Assembly (NCBI GenBank): GCA_030615845.1
Contig: JAUWYM010000053.1
Coordinates: 1-6,226, forward strand
Origin: Thermoplasmatota archaeon
Lineage (GTDB): Archaea > Thermoplasmatota > E2 > DHVEG-1
Reading direction: 5' to 3'
Length of the DNA: 6,226 nucleotides
The first letter of the stretch is position 1. Every line of letters starts with the position of its first letter. The position numbers were made by a program, and so were the translations under genes. Below the pieces are notes generated by a model. That model was not told where the DNA came from and made no database searches. It was given only the letters and a program-made list of their open reading frames with translations. This document shows positions 1 through 6,070 of this stretch, piece by piece.

Positions 1-106
1 GGTCAACCAACGAGAAGGCACAGTAGCCGCGCTTCGCTCGTTCCTTGGAACTTCTCCAGAAAGGTCGCCGGGCGCCGAGGCCCGTGGCGATGCCCCCAGC
101 AGTTCC
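1..106. other. GC-rich, hairpin-prone patch at the edge of the surface gene
   Basis: Bases 1-100 contain 66 G+C by direct count, against a visibly AT-rich remainder. Several short inverted repeats lie here: 66-73 with 80-83/86-89 (CGCCGGGC against GCCC-GT-GGCG, loop 74-79), 40-44 with 47-51 (GTTCC/GGAAC), and 12-17 with 51-56 (GAGAAG/CTTCTC). On the minus strand the frame stays open, but the peptide turns Arg/Lys-rich (GARRPFWRSSKERAKRG) and lacks the YYYRAW-type strand expected at this point of an Fn3 domain. It may be an inserted element, a frameshifted end or an assembly join. Confidence 0.5.
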
Positions 107-3100
107 ATTGTAGATAACTGTTCCATCTGCCCTGCTTACCGGATATGAGTCCTGTTTCTTTATGATAACTGTTCGGTCAGCACCATCTCCCATTGTCCAT
201 GTAAGATTGAGTTGTACTACGAGTAAGTCTCTTGCTACTTGAAATGATGTTGGGTTATCTGGCTTTGTAAGAAACTTTTTTTCGGTTCCGTTGCCAATTC
301 CGCCGCTATTGTTGGCTTGAGCCCTGAAATAATACAGTTCGCCTTCCGTCAATGACGATAAGATTCCACTAAATGTTTGCCCCGATGTCTTAGCACCCGT
401 CCATGTTGTAGAAAGGGCATATGGCACTCCTGAATCTATATCATATTCAAAGCGGTACCGGCAAACCTCCCCACCATCATCAACGAGTAAACCGTTTGCT
501 GTTGCAGTAGTTTCCTCCACACTAGTAGCATCAACAGTGTTTACTGTTGATAAATCTGCTTGCCAGTCTTCTGTCGTAAAATGATATGTCTTATTACACC
601 AATCAGTACCATCAGAAAGATTAACACTCCACCAATATGTAGTTGAATATGCACTGAAGTTGCTGTTATCCTGAGTGATATTAGTACCCGTACTTATGCT
701 ACTGTTTGTTGCGAAATCAACCCATGCTCCTGAACTATTACTTCTCCATGTAGCAGTCATCGTGTCACTATCAGCATCAGTACATATTACATACAAAGAT
801 GGTGTTACACTTATATCTGTTGAAGCGTTTACAGGGGATTCACCTGATTGAGTTGGTTTTATATCCGTTATAACATTACTACTACTACCACTTCCACCAA
901 CAGTTGTATTAAATGTATAACCAGCATGAAAATTTGCACTACCATCATCCCCGTTGTAAATACCTTTTAAATCCCCATCCTGAATAACAAGAGCAGCCAT
1001 ATAGATTCTATAATCGTCCCAACTTCCACCACTACCCCTTGGAAGAATAGGAGACGCATATCCATTCCAATTTATCCTATCTGTACTAATTATATAATAT
1101 AAGTCAAGTACATTACCTAGTCTTTCAGATACAAACCCCCAATACTCATTATTATATTTTATTATCTTCATATGCCATAAATTCCATGATTCATCATGTC
1201 TCATAGAATAACCAAGAGATGAATGAAACGTCCACCATGTTCCATTAGTAGAAGTATAATATTCTATTATGTTCGGACTGGTGCTACCATTTATAATCCA
1301 CATATACCAGTTATCACCTTCTTTGACTACAGATGGTGACATTAAACGACCACCAGCGGGTTTCGACATATTCAAATTATGAGATATCTTTGTCCAATTT
1401 ACACCATCTGATGTTTTATAAAGTTCAATGCGTTCGAAATCATCATTTCTGCTTTTATTTCTGTCATACATCCATATCTCATTAGTGTCATTATTATATA
1501 CCAGACACGGGTCACTGAAATGCCCCCCCACATAATTTCCATCATCCCAGCTCCAACCATGTATCGGGTTTGTAGTATAGTAGTTATTTGCTGGTTCAGT
1601 CCAACTGTCGTTACTTATATTATTTGATACAAGAATACATGATTGTTCAGTATCCTCATCCTCATTCTCATAACCAGATGCAACCAGCCAATATTTATAG
1701 GTTGAACCATTTACATTACCCCATCCATTTGGAAAATACAATATATCTACATGTCCCACTTCATCAGAATAAGTTTTTCCATTATGAACTTTTATTGATG
1801 TTTCATAACTTGCATCATTAGGGAGGGTAAAAGGTGGATTATCAATCGATGTTGTAAAGCTATAGATATGGTTACTCCAAGTTTCATGTCCATCAGATAC
1901 ATTTACACTCCACCAGTATTTGGTATTATGACTATCCATACTATTATTTGTCCAGCGATAAGTTCCGTTGTTTACACTACTATTTGTACCTATGTCACCC
2001 CAGCTACCAGTAGCATTAGTACGAAATGTAACATTCATATCAACCCCATTATCGTCATCCATATGACCAACAGTAATGTTTAACCAAGGTGTAAGTGAAA
2101 TTCCAGTAGAACCATTAGTTGGTTGTTCATTAGAGATAGTTATCCCACCTGTTGAAAAACTATAAGTTTCATTATCCCAACCCTTTGTAGAATGATTATC
2201 TGAAACATTTACACTCCAATAATATGTTGTATTATAGGAATCTATCCAACTAACATTCATGCAATAAAAAGTAGCATTCATTTCGGTTGATTCATTATAA
2301 CCCATATTCTGCCAGGTACCACCTCCATTTGTACGCCAAGTAATATTTACAGATTGGTTTGCATTATCAACATCAGTAATAGTTATATTGAAATGGTTAT
2401 AATAGTTAGTAAGGGATTGTTTAACACCCATCTGTGTATCTGGTGGATTTGGAGAACTGGCTACTGGATTGCTATTAGACCATCCTACTTGAGATTGTTC
2501 GCTGCCGAAACTACTCCAAGAAGGCTCTGGAGAGGCGTATTTGCGTACCCAGAAATTATCAACCCATACATTATAATCAATATCAAGAGTAGCAATACCA
2601 ACTTCACCAGCAGATGTTATATGAGTTGATAAATCAGCATCATATTGATAAGCAACACCACCCGTTCCCTTTCCTGTGCCAAGATAAAAACTTCCAGTCG
2701 AACCATAAACATCTATCCGAAAGTGATACCAAGTATTTACTTGTATAAGGTCATTACCATACATCCCACAACTTGTATAGCCACCATCATAATAATATAC
2801 TCCAATTATACGAGATGCAGCAATTTCATTATGTGTTCTCATAAAAGCAAAGTAGTATTCACTATTACTTTGACGGCGAAAAGCAAGACCACTATACGCA
2901 CTTTCTACTGTTGTACCATGTTTGAAATCCCCCTCAATTATCATATCTGTAATGCTACTCCCTGTAAAATATGTTATTGCTGAAGGCATAATACTCGAAG
3001 TATATTCACCCCCAGTTACGGTCCAACCGTCACTTACATCTGTCCATTTGCTCTCATCACCCGAAAAATCATCAAAATAAATAAAAGTGGCATCACCATC

Positions 3101-4279
3101 AGATGTATTTCCTACAGCATCATTACCATAGAACATTTCAAAACTACTGTAGTTTCCTGAATTGTTTACCCAAAATGTAGCCTGAGTGGATGCTGTATAG
3201 TTTTCAATCCAATACGGCAACTCCGTACTGTTATCATATACAAATCGTATGTCATCAAAATCAGCTTGGCAATGACCTTCACAGCTAACATTACCGCCAA
3301 CATCAGAGTCAAAATCGATCAGTATCTTCATCTGATAATCATCAATCTTATCAGCGACTTCTATTGTTTTATAATAATCCCAATCAGTATCCCACCACGG
3401 GTCAAGATAGAGTAGATGTCCATCTGCAATAGACTGAGCTATCGTTTTAGCATGAGGCTTCATCACCCACCAATACTTACCATTATTGCCTTCTAGACCG
3501 CCGAAAGGAATATCTATCCAACCACGAATCTTATATCTTACATCTTCCTGTATCGAAATATCACGAAACAGATACCAAGTATCAGCATCACGGAAACCAT
3601 AATTTACGACATTGTAATCAAAATTAAATGGTTTCCAATCCCAAAACGTAGAATCATAATAATAAGTCTCCCATGCTTCATCATAATAAAAAAACGTATA
3701 ATTAATGTCAGGTATCATTCCAGGTGGTGTTTTACTTTCAAAAGCAATAATAAGACTACTGTTATACCATTCATCATCCATGTCTTCATAAAACTTATAA
3801 CTGATATTCCACAGATAAGTATTGTTCTCGTTACCGACATCGACATCATAATTGCCGTAGTTCTCCATACCCAAGTTTTCGCCAGCAGTCATCCAAAGAG
3901 TCATGTTCATGTACTGTTCAATCCAACGATGTCCTGTCATGTTATGGGTGTAGTTACGCCATATCTCAATCTTTTTTGGTTTAGCTTCCGTACTGTTGAA
4001 ACCGAAACCAACGTCAATACTACTACTACTTAGTTGTTTAGACTCCAGTTCAAACTCCACCCAACCATCATCAGCAAGAGTATGCGGAGTTGCAGAAAGA
4101 TACGCCATGCTATTGTTTATGTAGACAGTATCATTCTCTATGGTCCACTCCCAATTAATCGGTGAATCTGCAAATATATTCTGAATAGGGAAAAATAACA
4201 ACAACAAAAATATGATTACTATCCAAACTGATATTTTATTTTTCATTTTCCTACGCCACATTTGATTTATCTTCCACAT
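1..4279 (-). CDS. Giant secreted modular surface protein (DUF2341, jelly roll, Ig-like repeats, propeller, Fn3), 3' end beyond window
   Basis: One frame stays open from 4279 to the left edge, giving 1426 codons with no stop. Numbered from 4279, the order is: signal peptide with hydrophobic core about 16-36 and likely cleavage after Ala37; an unassigned aromatic-rich domain 40-299 ending in DPWWDTDW; DUF2341 about 301-400 (starts YYKTIEVAD); a concanavalin-like domain about 402-586 (FDDF to VRKYASPEP, a typical junction in DUF2341 proteins); Ig-like repeats 605-710 and 711-810; a propeller about 811-1127; a Gly/Ser linker; a third Ig-like repeat 1135-1236; an Fn3 domain about 1237-1338; and a second, incomplete Fn3. 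Many NxS/T sequons suggest an N-glycosylated exterior protein, probably for adhesion or glycan binding. The start is uncertain. In-frame ATGs lie at 4279, 4261 and 4246. I took the outermost because a TGA directly precedes it and GGTGA lies 10 bases upstream, but 4261 gives a more usual signal-peptide n-region. The anchor, if any, is outside the window. Confidence 0.9.
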   Translation of the reverse strand, partial: MWKINQMWRRKMKNKISVWIVIIFLLLLFFPIQNIFADSPINWEWTIENDTVYINNSMAYLSATPHTLADDGWVEFELESKQLSSSSIDVGFGFNSTEAKPKKIEIWRNYTHNMTGHRWIEQYMNMTLWMTAGENLGMENYGNYDVDVGNENNTYLWNISYKFYEDMDDEWYNSSLIIAFESKTPPGMIPDINYTFFYYDEAWETYYYDSTFWDWKPFNFDYNVVNYGFRDADTWYLFRDISIQEDVRYKIRGWIDIPFGGLEGNNGKYWWVMKPHAKTIAQSIADGHLLYLDPWWDTDWDYYKTIEVADKIDDYQMKILIDFDSDVGGNVSCEGHCQADFDDIRFVYDNSTELPYWIENYTASTQATFWVNNSGNYSSFEMFYGNDAVGNTSDGDATFIYFDDFSGDESKWTDVSDGWTVTGGEYTSSIMPSAITYFTGSSITDMIIEGDFKHGTTVESAYSGLAFRRQSNSEYYFAFMRTHNEIAASRIIGVYYYDGGYTSCGMYGNDLIQVNTWYHFRIDVYGSTGSFYLGTGKGTGGVAYQYDADLSTHITSAGEVGIATLDIDYNVWVDNFWVRKYASPEPSWSSFGSEQSQVGWSNSNPVASSPNPPDTQMGVKQSLTNYYNHFNITITDVDNANQSVNITWRTNGGGTWQNMGYNESTEMNATFYCMNVSWIDSYNTTYYWSVNVSDNHSTKGWDNETYSFSTGGITISNEQPTNGSTGISLTPWLNITVGHMDDDNGVDMNVTFRTNATGSWGDIGTNSSVNNGTYRWTNNSMDSHNTKYWWSVNVSDGHETWSNHIYSFTTSIDNPPFTLPNDASYETSIKVHNGKTYSDEVGHVDILYFPNGWGNVNGSTYKYWLVASGYENEDEDTEQSCILVSNNISNDSWTEPANNYYTTNPIHGWSWDDGNYVGGHFSDPCLVYNNDTNEIWMYDRNKSRNDDFERIELYKTSDGVNWTKISHNLNMSKPAGGRLMSPSVVKEGDNWYMWIINGSTSPNIIEYYTSTNGTWWTFHSSLGYSMRHDESWNLWHMKIIKYNNEYWGFVSERLGNVLDLYYIISTDRINWNGYASPILPRGSGGSWDDYRIYMAALVIQDGDLKGIYNGDDGSANFHAGYTFNTTVGGSGSSSNVITDIKPTQSGESPVNASTDISVTPSLYVICTDADSDTMTATWRSNSSGAWVDFATNSSISTGTNITQDNSNFSAYSTTYWWSVNLSDGTDWCNKTYHFTTEDWQADLSTVNTVDATSVEETTATANGLLVDDGGEVCRYRFEYDIDSGVPYALSTTWTGAKTSGQTFSGILSSLTEGELYYFRAQANNSGGIGNGTEKKFLTKPDNPTSFQVARDLLVVQLNLTWTMGDGADRTVIIKKQDSYPVSRADGTVIYNGTAGGIATGLGARRPFWRSSKERAKRGYCAFSLVD
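572..877 (-). repeat. Ig-like repeat 3 of the surface protein
   Basis: The copy begins after the Gly/Ser linker with VITDIKPTQSGESPVNAS, has the core strand DSDTMTATWRSNSSGAW, and closes with YWWSVNLSDGTDW then YHFTTE. It is separated from repeat 2 by the propeller, so the repeat array is split 2 + 1. The Fn3-like region with YYFRAQANNSGG follows directly. Confidence 0.72.
899..1849 (-). other. Five-bladed-propeller (GH43/GH32/GH130-fold-like) domain inside the surface protein
   Basis: Residues about 811-1127 of the surface protein lie between Ig-like repeats 2 and 3. Blade-like units are visible: HVDILYFPNG at 843 with KYWLVASGY after it; SDPCLVYNN from 922 followed by IWMYDR; then LYKTSDGVNWTK, SPSVVKEGDNWYMW, YYTSTNG.WW, IIKYNNEYWGFVSER and IISTDRINWN. 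Alternating 'SDG-NW' turns and 'y-nn-YW/WYMW' strands are typical of the arabinanase/levansucrase/invertase superfamily and of the related propellers in phage and surface proteins. The DP at 923-924 sits where these families often place an early acidic residue, but I cannot show a full catalytic triad. It may therefore be a sugar-binding rather than hydrolytic module. Fold assignment is moderately sure; activity is unknown. Confidence 0.6.
1850..2149 (-). repeat. Ig-like repeat 2 of the surface protein
   Basis: This copy starts with EQPTNGSTGISLTPWLNITV and ends with KYWWSVNVSDGHETW then YSFTTS. It is the closest of the three to the canonical module, including the 'D-D-ng--mnVTFrtn-tg-W' core strand. 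The propeller domain follows immediately after its last strand. Confidence 0.75.
2150..2467 (-). repeat. Ig-like repeat 1 of the surface protein
   Basis: This module begins with the PVASSPNPPD segment and closes with YYWSVNVSD then YSFST. That is the pattern of archaeal and bacterial Ig-like/Fn3-like beta-sandwich repeats of about 100 residues. It directly abuts repeat 2. The 'acactcca' DNA word coding the SVN strand recurs in all three copies (near 2211, 1904 and 624), but the copies are strongly diverged overall, so the duplication is old. Confidence 0.7.
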
Positions 4280-4302
4280 TCACAGGAACTCACCACCAAA
4301 AC
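4269..4302 (-). promoter_or_regulatory. Ribosome-binding region and stacked start codons of the surface gene
   Basis: Reading leftward, GGTGGTGAG (GGTGA matches the archaeal anti-Shine-Dalgarno) stands 10 bases before the 4279 ATG. A second possible site, GGAAG, lies 9 bases before the 4261 ATG. Both ATGs are followed by TGG and are in frame with the 4246 ATG. The spacing does not decide among them. Confidence 0.4.
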
Positions 4303-4382
4303 CGCATCGGTTCCCGACAATGGAGTATGAAGTATACAACATAAAAAGATTAGGTGGGATGAGTGGGAATTGAAAGGAGAAA

Positions 4383-4390
4383 TATATAAA
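4383..4390 (-). promoter_or_regulatory. TATA box of the surface-protein gene
   Basis: On the minus strand this reads TTTATATA, a perfect match to the archaeal box-A consensus. It predicts a transcript start near 4360-4363 and a leader of about 80 bases before the 4279 ATG. No clear BRE is visible upstream. The element is nearly symmetrical, so weak rightward activity cannot be excluded. Confidence 0.6.
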
Positions 4391-4441
4391 TACGAAAACG
4401 TGATGTATATTTAATTGTACATATCCGGGTACGAGTGGAAT

Positions 4442-4491
4442 TGGCAAGAGAGGTTGTTGATCACCTTTCTTGTCCCTTTTGCCAGATTTTT
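4442..4491 (+). terminator. Strong hairpin followed by a T-run in the divergent spacer
   Basis: Arms 4445-4454 and 4463-4472 pair over 10 bases with a single G-T pair and an 8-base loop. An outer TGG/CCA (4442-4444 with 4482-4484) could extend it across an internal loop, and five T follow at 4487-4491. This is the shape of an intrinsic terminator for rightward transcription, but no rightward gene precedes it. It could end a short RNA started near the symmetrical TATA element at 4383, block read-through into the small membrane gene, or be a protein-binding palindrome. Archaeal terminators usually need only the T-run, so the role is uncertain. Confidence 0.4.
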
Positions 4492-4530
4492 AACTAACAT
4501 TCATTAACACAAGTTATGGGTTAAGTCATT

Positions 4531-4537
4531 TTTTATA
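4531..4537 (+). promoter_or_regulatory. TATA-like box for a leaderless small membrane gene
   Basis: TTTTATA is centred about 27 bases before the ATG at 4561, the archaeal distance from box A to the transcript start. The mRNA would therefore begin at or next to the start codon. No Shine-Dalgarno precedes that ATG, which agrees with leaderless translation. Confidence 0.45.
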
Positions 4538-4560
4538 CTGTTACGCTTTATTAGTATAGA

Positions 4561-4701
4561 ATGACAAATATAATTATAGAGTTTCTTGCATGGATATTCA
4601 CCCTGATCCTATTTCTAATCATTGCATTCTATCTGTATCCACGTATGAGACAAGAATATAAACAGAAACGATGGACATGGAAAAACTATTATCAGACGTG
4701 A
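4561..4701 (+). CDS. Small single-pass membrane protein, 46 residues, unknown function
   Basis: The frame runs from ATG to TGA. Residues about 8-26 (FLAWIFTLILFLIIAFYLY) form one transmembrane helix. A basic, aromatic tail follows, with Arg28, Arg30, Lys34, Lys36, Arg37 and Lys41 and ending KNYYQT. By the positive-inside rule the tail should be cytosolic and the N-terminus outside. I recognise no family. Support for a real gene is the clean helix-plus-basic-tail layout and the TATA-like box placed for a leaderless transcript. It lies between the divergent hairpin and the RFC gene, with 125 bases to the latter, so it may be its own unit. A chance ORF of this length in AT-rich DNA remains possible. 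Confidence 0.5.
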   Translation: MTNIIIEFLAWIFTLILFLIIAFYLYPRMRQEYKQKRWTWKNYYQT

Positions 4702-4748
4702 GGTGATGACAACAGACTGTCGTATCATGAACTATTATTACATATCCT

Positions 4749-4762
4749 AAAAAAAATAATAT
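4749..4762 (+). promoter_or_regulatory. Possible promoter of the RFC small-subunit gene
   Basis: An A-rich stretch running into AATAAT lies in the 125-base spacer before RFC-S. It would place a start near 4787 and a leader of about 40 bases. There is no good Shine-Dalgarno at the right distance: the nearest GGAA is some 20 bases before the ATG. The assignment is weak. Confidence 0.2.
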
Positions 4763-4826
4763 CTATTAGTTCTATTCACACAAGTCAAAAAACATTAATC
4801 AAAGGAACGTATTACGTAGCAATTCA

Positions 4827-5810
4827 ATGCACGATATTTGGATAGAAAAATACCGACCGAGAAAACTTGACGACTTCGTAGGTCAAGAATTTATCATTAA
4901 CCGGTTAAAGGCATATGCAAAAACAAAAAACGTGCCTCATTTAATCTTTGCAGGGCATGCGGGAACTGGGAAAACAATATCAGCAATTGCTCTTGCAAGA
5001 GAAGTCTTCGGAGAAGAATTCTGGAGACAAAATTTCCATGAACTTAATACAAGTAACGAACGGGGGATAGGGATTATCCGAGGTAAAATAAAGGATTTTG
5101 CACGAACAGCTTCTCTTGGAGAAACATCCTTTAAAATCATTTTTCTTGATGAAGCAGATTCTCTCACAGTAGATGCGCAAGCTGCTCTCAGGAGAACAAT
5201 TGAAAGATATGCACATAACTGTCGATTTATACTTTCAGTAAATTATTCATCCAAGATTATTGAGCCCATTCAGTCAAGATGTGCTGTGTTTCGGTTTAAA
5301 CCAATCAAAGCAGAGGATATCGAAAAATATGTGCATATGATCGCGTTAAAAGAAAAATTGGATATCACCCCAGATGGCCTTGAGGCACTTATTTTTATTG
5401 CAAAGGGAGATATGAGAAAAGCGATAAACGTCCTTCAAGTCGGAGCGTCTCTTAACAAAAAAATAACTGCGGAGCTGCTGCATGAGACCTCATCCATAGC
5501 AAGATCGGAAGATGTCAAAACCCTCATTAACACTGCATTTGGCGATAACTTTATGGCAGCAAGAAATCAACTCTATAATCTTCTCATAAAACATGGGCTT
5601 TCAGGAGAAGATATTATTAGACAGATGCAGCAAATCATTTTTGATCTCACCATACCTGACAAAAATAAGATGCAACTCATTGTAAAAACTGGTGAGACGG
5701 AGTTTCGACTTATTAGAGGAAACAATGAACATATACACCTTGAATCTCTACTTGCTCAGATTGTTCTAATGGGAAAGCAACTAAAAGACTTCGGTAGTAA
5801 TGGAACTTAA
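4827..5810 (+). CDS. rfcS: Replication factor C small subunit (clamp loader ATPase)
   Basis: RFC-S, together with the large subunit, loads the PCNA sliding clamp onto primed DNA using ATP. The 327 residues match the usual length of an intein-free archaeal RFC-S. Visible motifs in order: the N-terminal RFC box IWIEKYRPRKLDDFVGQ (4-20), Walker A GHAGTGKT (43-50), Walker B FLDEAD (106-111), sensor 1 SVNYSS (137-142), the arginine-finger SRC motif (150-152), sensor 2 GDMRKAIN (194-201), then the helical lid and collar to the C-terminus. Two departures from the common archaeal form are seen: HA replaces PP in the P-loop, and LNTSNERG (73-80) replaces the usual LNASDERG. All catalytic residues (Lys49, Thr50, Asp108, Glu109, Arg151) remain. 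The ATG is chosen because the RFC box starts at residue 4 and no other ATG or GTG lies in frame just upstream. It could be a second RFC-S paralogue, since some archaea carry two. Confidence 0.96.
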   Translation: MHDIWIEKYRPRKLDDFVGQEFIINRLKAYAKTKNVPHLIFAGHAGTGKTISAIALAREVFGEEFWRQNFHELNTSNERGIGIIRGKIKDFARTASLGETSFKIIFLDEADSLTVDAQAALRRTIERYAHNCRFILSVNYSSKIIEPIQSRCAVFRFKPIKAEDIEKYVHMIALKEKLDITPDGLEALIFIAKGDMRKAINVLQVGASLNKKITAELLHETSSIARSEDVKTLINTAFGDNFMAARNQLYNLLIKHGLSGEDIIRQMQQIIFDLTIPDKNKMQLIVKTGETEFRLIRGNNEHIHLESLLAQIVLMGKQLKDFGSNGT

Positions 5811-5931
5811 TGAAAATAGTGATATGTCAAATATGGATAGTCAGAAATTACTCTCAATACATGTTTACTCTCCTGTTTTTGGTAGAAAAAAGGTTTTGTA
5901 TCATCAATTTGTAAAAAACTCTCTTAAATAA
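5800..5931 (+). CDS. Doubtful small ORF overlapping the RFC stop, 43 residues
   Basis: It starts 11 bases inside the end of RFC-S in another frame and encodes a hydrophilic peptide (MELNENSDMSNM at the start, FVKNSLK at the end). It has no recognisable domain and only a weak upstream GGTAG. A second frame, 5810-5914, starts with a TAATG overlap exactly on the RFC stop and gives 34 residues with a mildly hydrophobic centre. Both cannot readily be genes, and either could be translationally coupled to RFC. Without homologues I treat both as probably spurious. Confidence 0.15.
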   Translation: MELNENSDMSNMDSQKLLSIHVYSPVFGRKKVLYHQFVKNSLK

Positions 5932-6012
5932 ACATATACTCAGCATGGAATATATGCTAACAAATTGTAAAACAACTAGATTTTTGGATTCTCTATCGAA
6001 AAACAAAAACAA

Positions 6013-6038
6013 TTTAAATCAATTACATATACTTATAA
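6013..6038 (+). promoter_or_regulatory. Promoter-like elements before the radical SAM gene
   Basis: Two TATA-like words are present, TTTAAAT at 6013-6019 and TTATAA at 6033-6038. The first fits best: it predicts a start near 6042 and a leader of about 29 bases that keeps the Shine-Dalgarno at 6060. The second would start the transcript too close to that site. The 5811-6070 spacer otherwise holds only AT-rich sequence, with a 5-T run at 5876-5880 that could help end RFC transcription. Confidence 0.3.
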
Positions 6039-6059
6039 CACGAACATATGGCAAGTGAT

Positions 6060-6064
6060 GGTGA
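6060..6064 (+). promoter_or_regulatory. Shine-Dalgarno of the radical SAM gene
   Basis: GGTGA, complementary to the archaeal 16S 3' end, lies 6 bases before the ATG at 6071. It decides this start over the ATGs at 6048 and 6066, which reach stops at once in another frame. Confidence 0.6.
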
Positions 6065-6070
6065 AATGAA

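Noticed and set aside
1588..2983. Four plus-strand ORFs of 71-112 codons (1588-1821, 1868-2083, 2354-2629, 2645-2983)
   Set aside because: They lie antisense to the continuous 1426-codon surface-protein frame, have low-complexity Ile/Thr/His-rich products and no ribosome sites or domains.
4320..4373. Seventeen-codon ORF in the divergent spacer
   Set aside because: It lies in the predicted leader of the surface-protein gene, has no ribosome site and no recognisable features.
4399..4405. GTGATGT resembling a C box of a C/D guide RNA
   Set aside because: It misses the last consensus base, and no CTGA D box lies at a suitable distance before the 4442 hairpin.
4361..4446. Imperfect direct repeat GAGTGGGAATTG (4361-4372) and GAGTGGAATTGG (4433-4444)
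   Set aside because: There are only two short copies with one indel. It could be an operator pair, but chance similarity in this spacer is not excluded.
4706..4750. Mini-ORF of 14 codons after an AGGTG word just past the small membrane gene
   Set aside because: The AGG is only 2 bases from the ATG, and the peptide is too short and featureless.
4937..5216. Two minus-strand ORFs inside the RFC gene (4937-5167 and 4980-5216)
   Set aside because: They are antisense shadows of a well-conserved coding region that carries the Walker A and B motifs.
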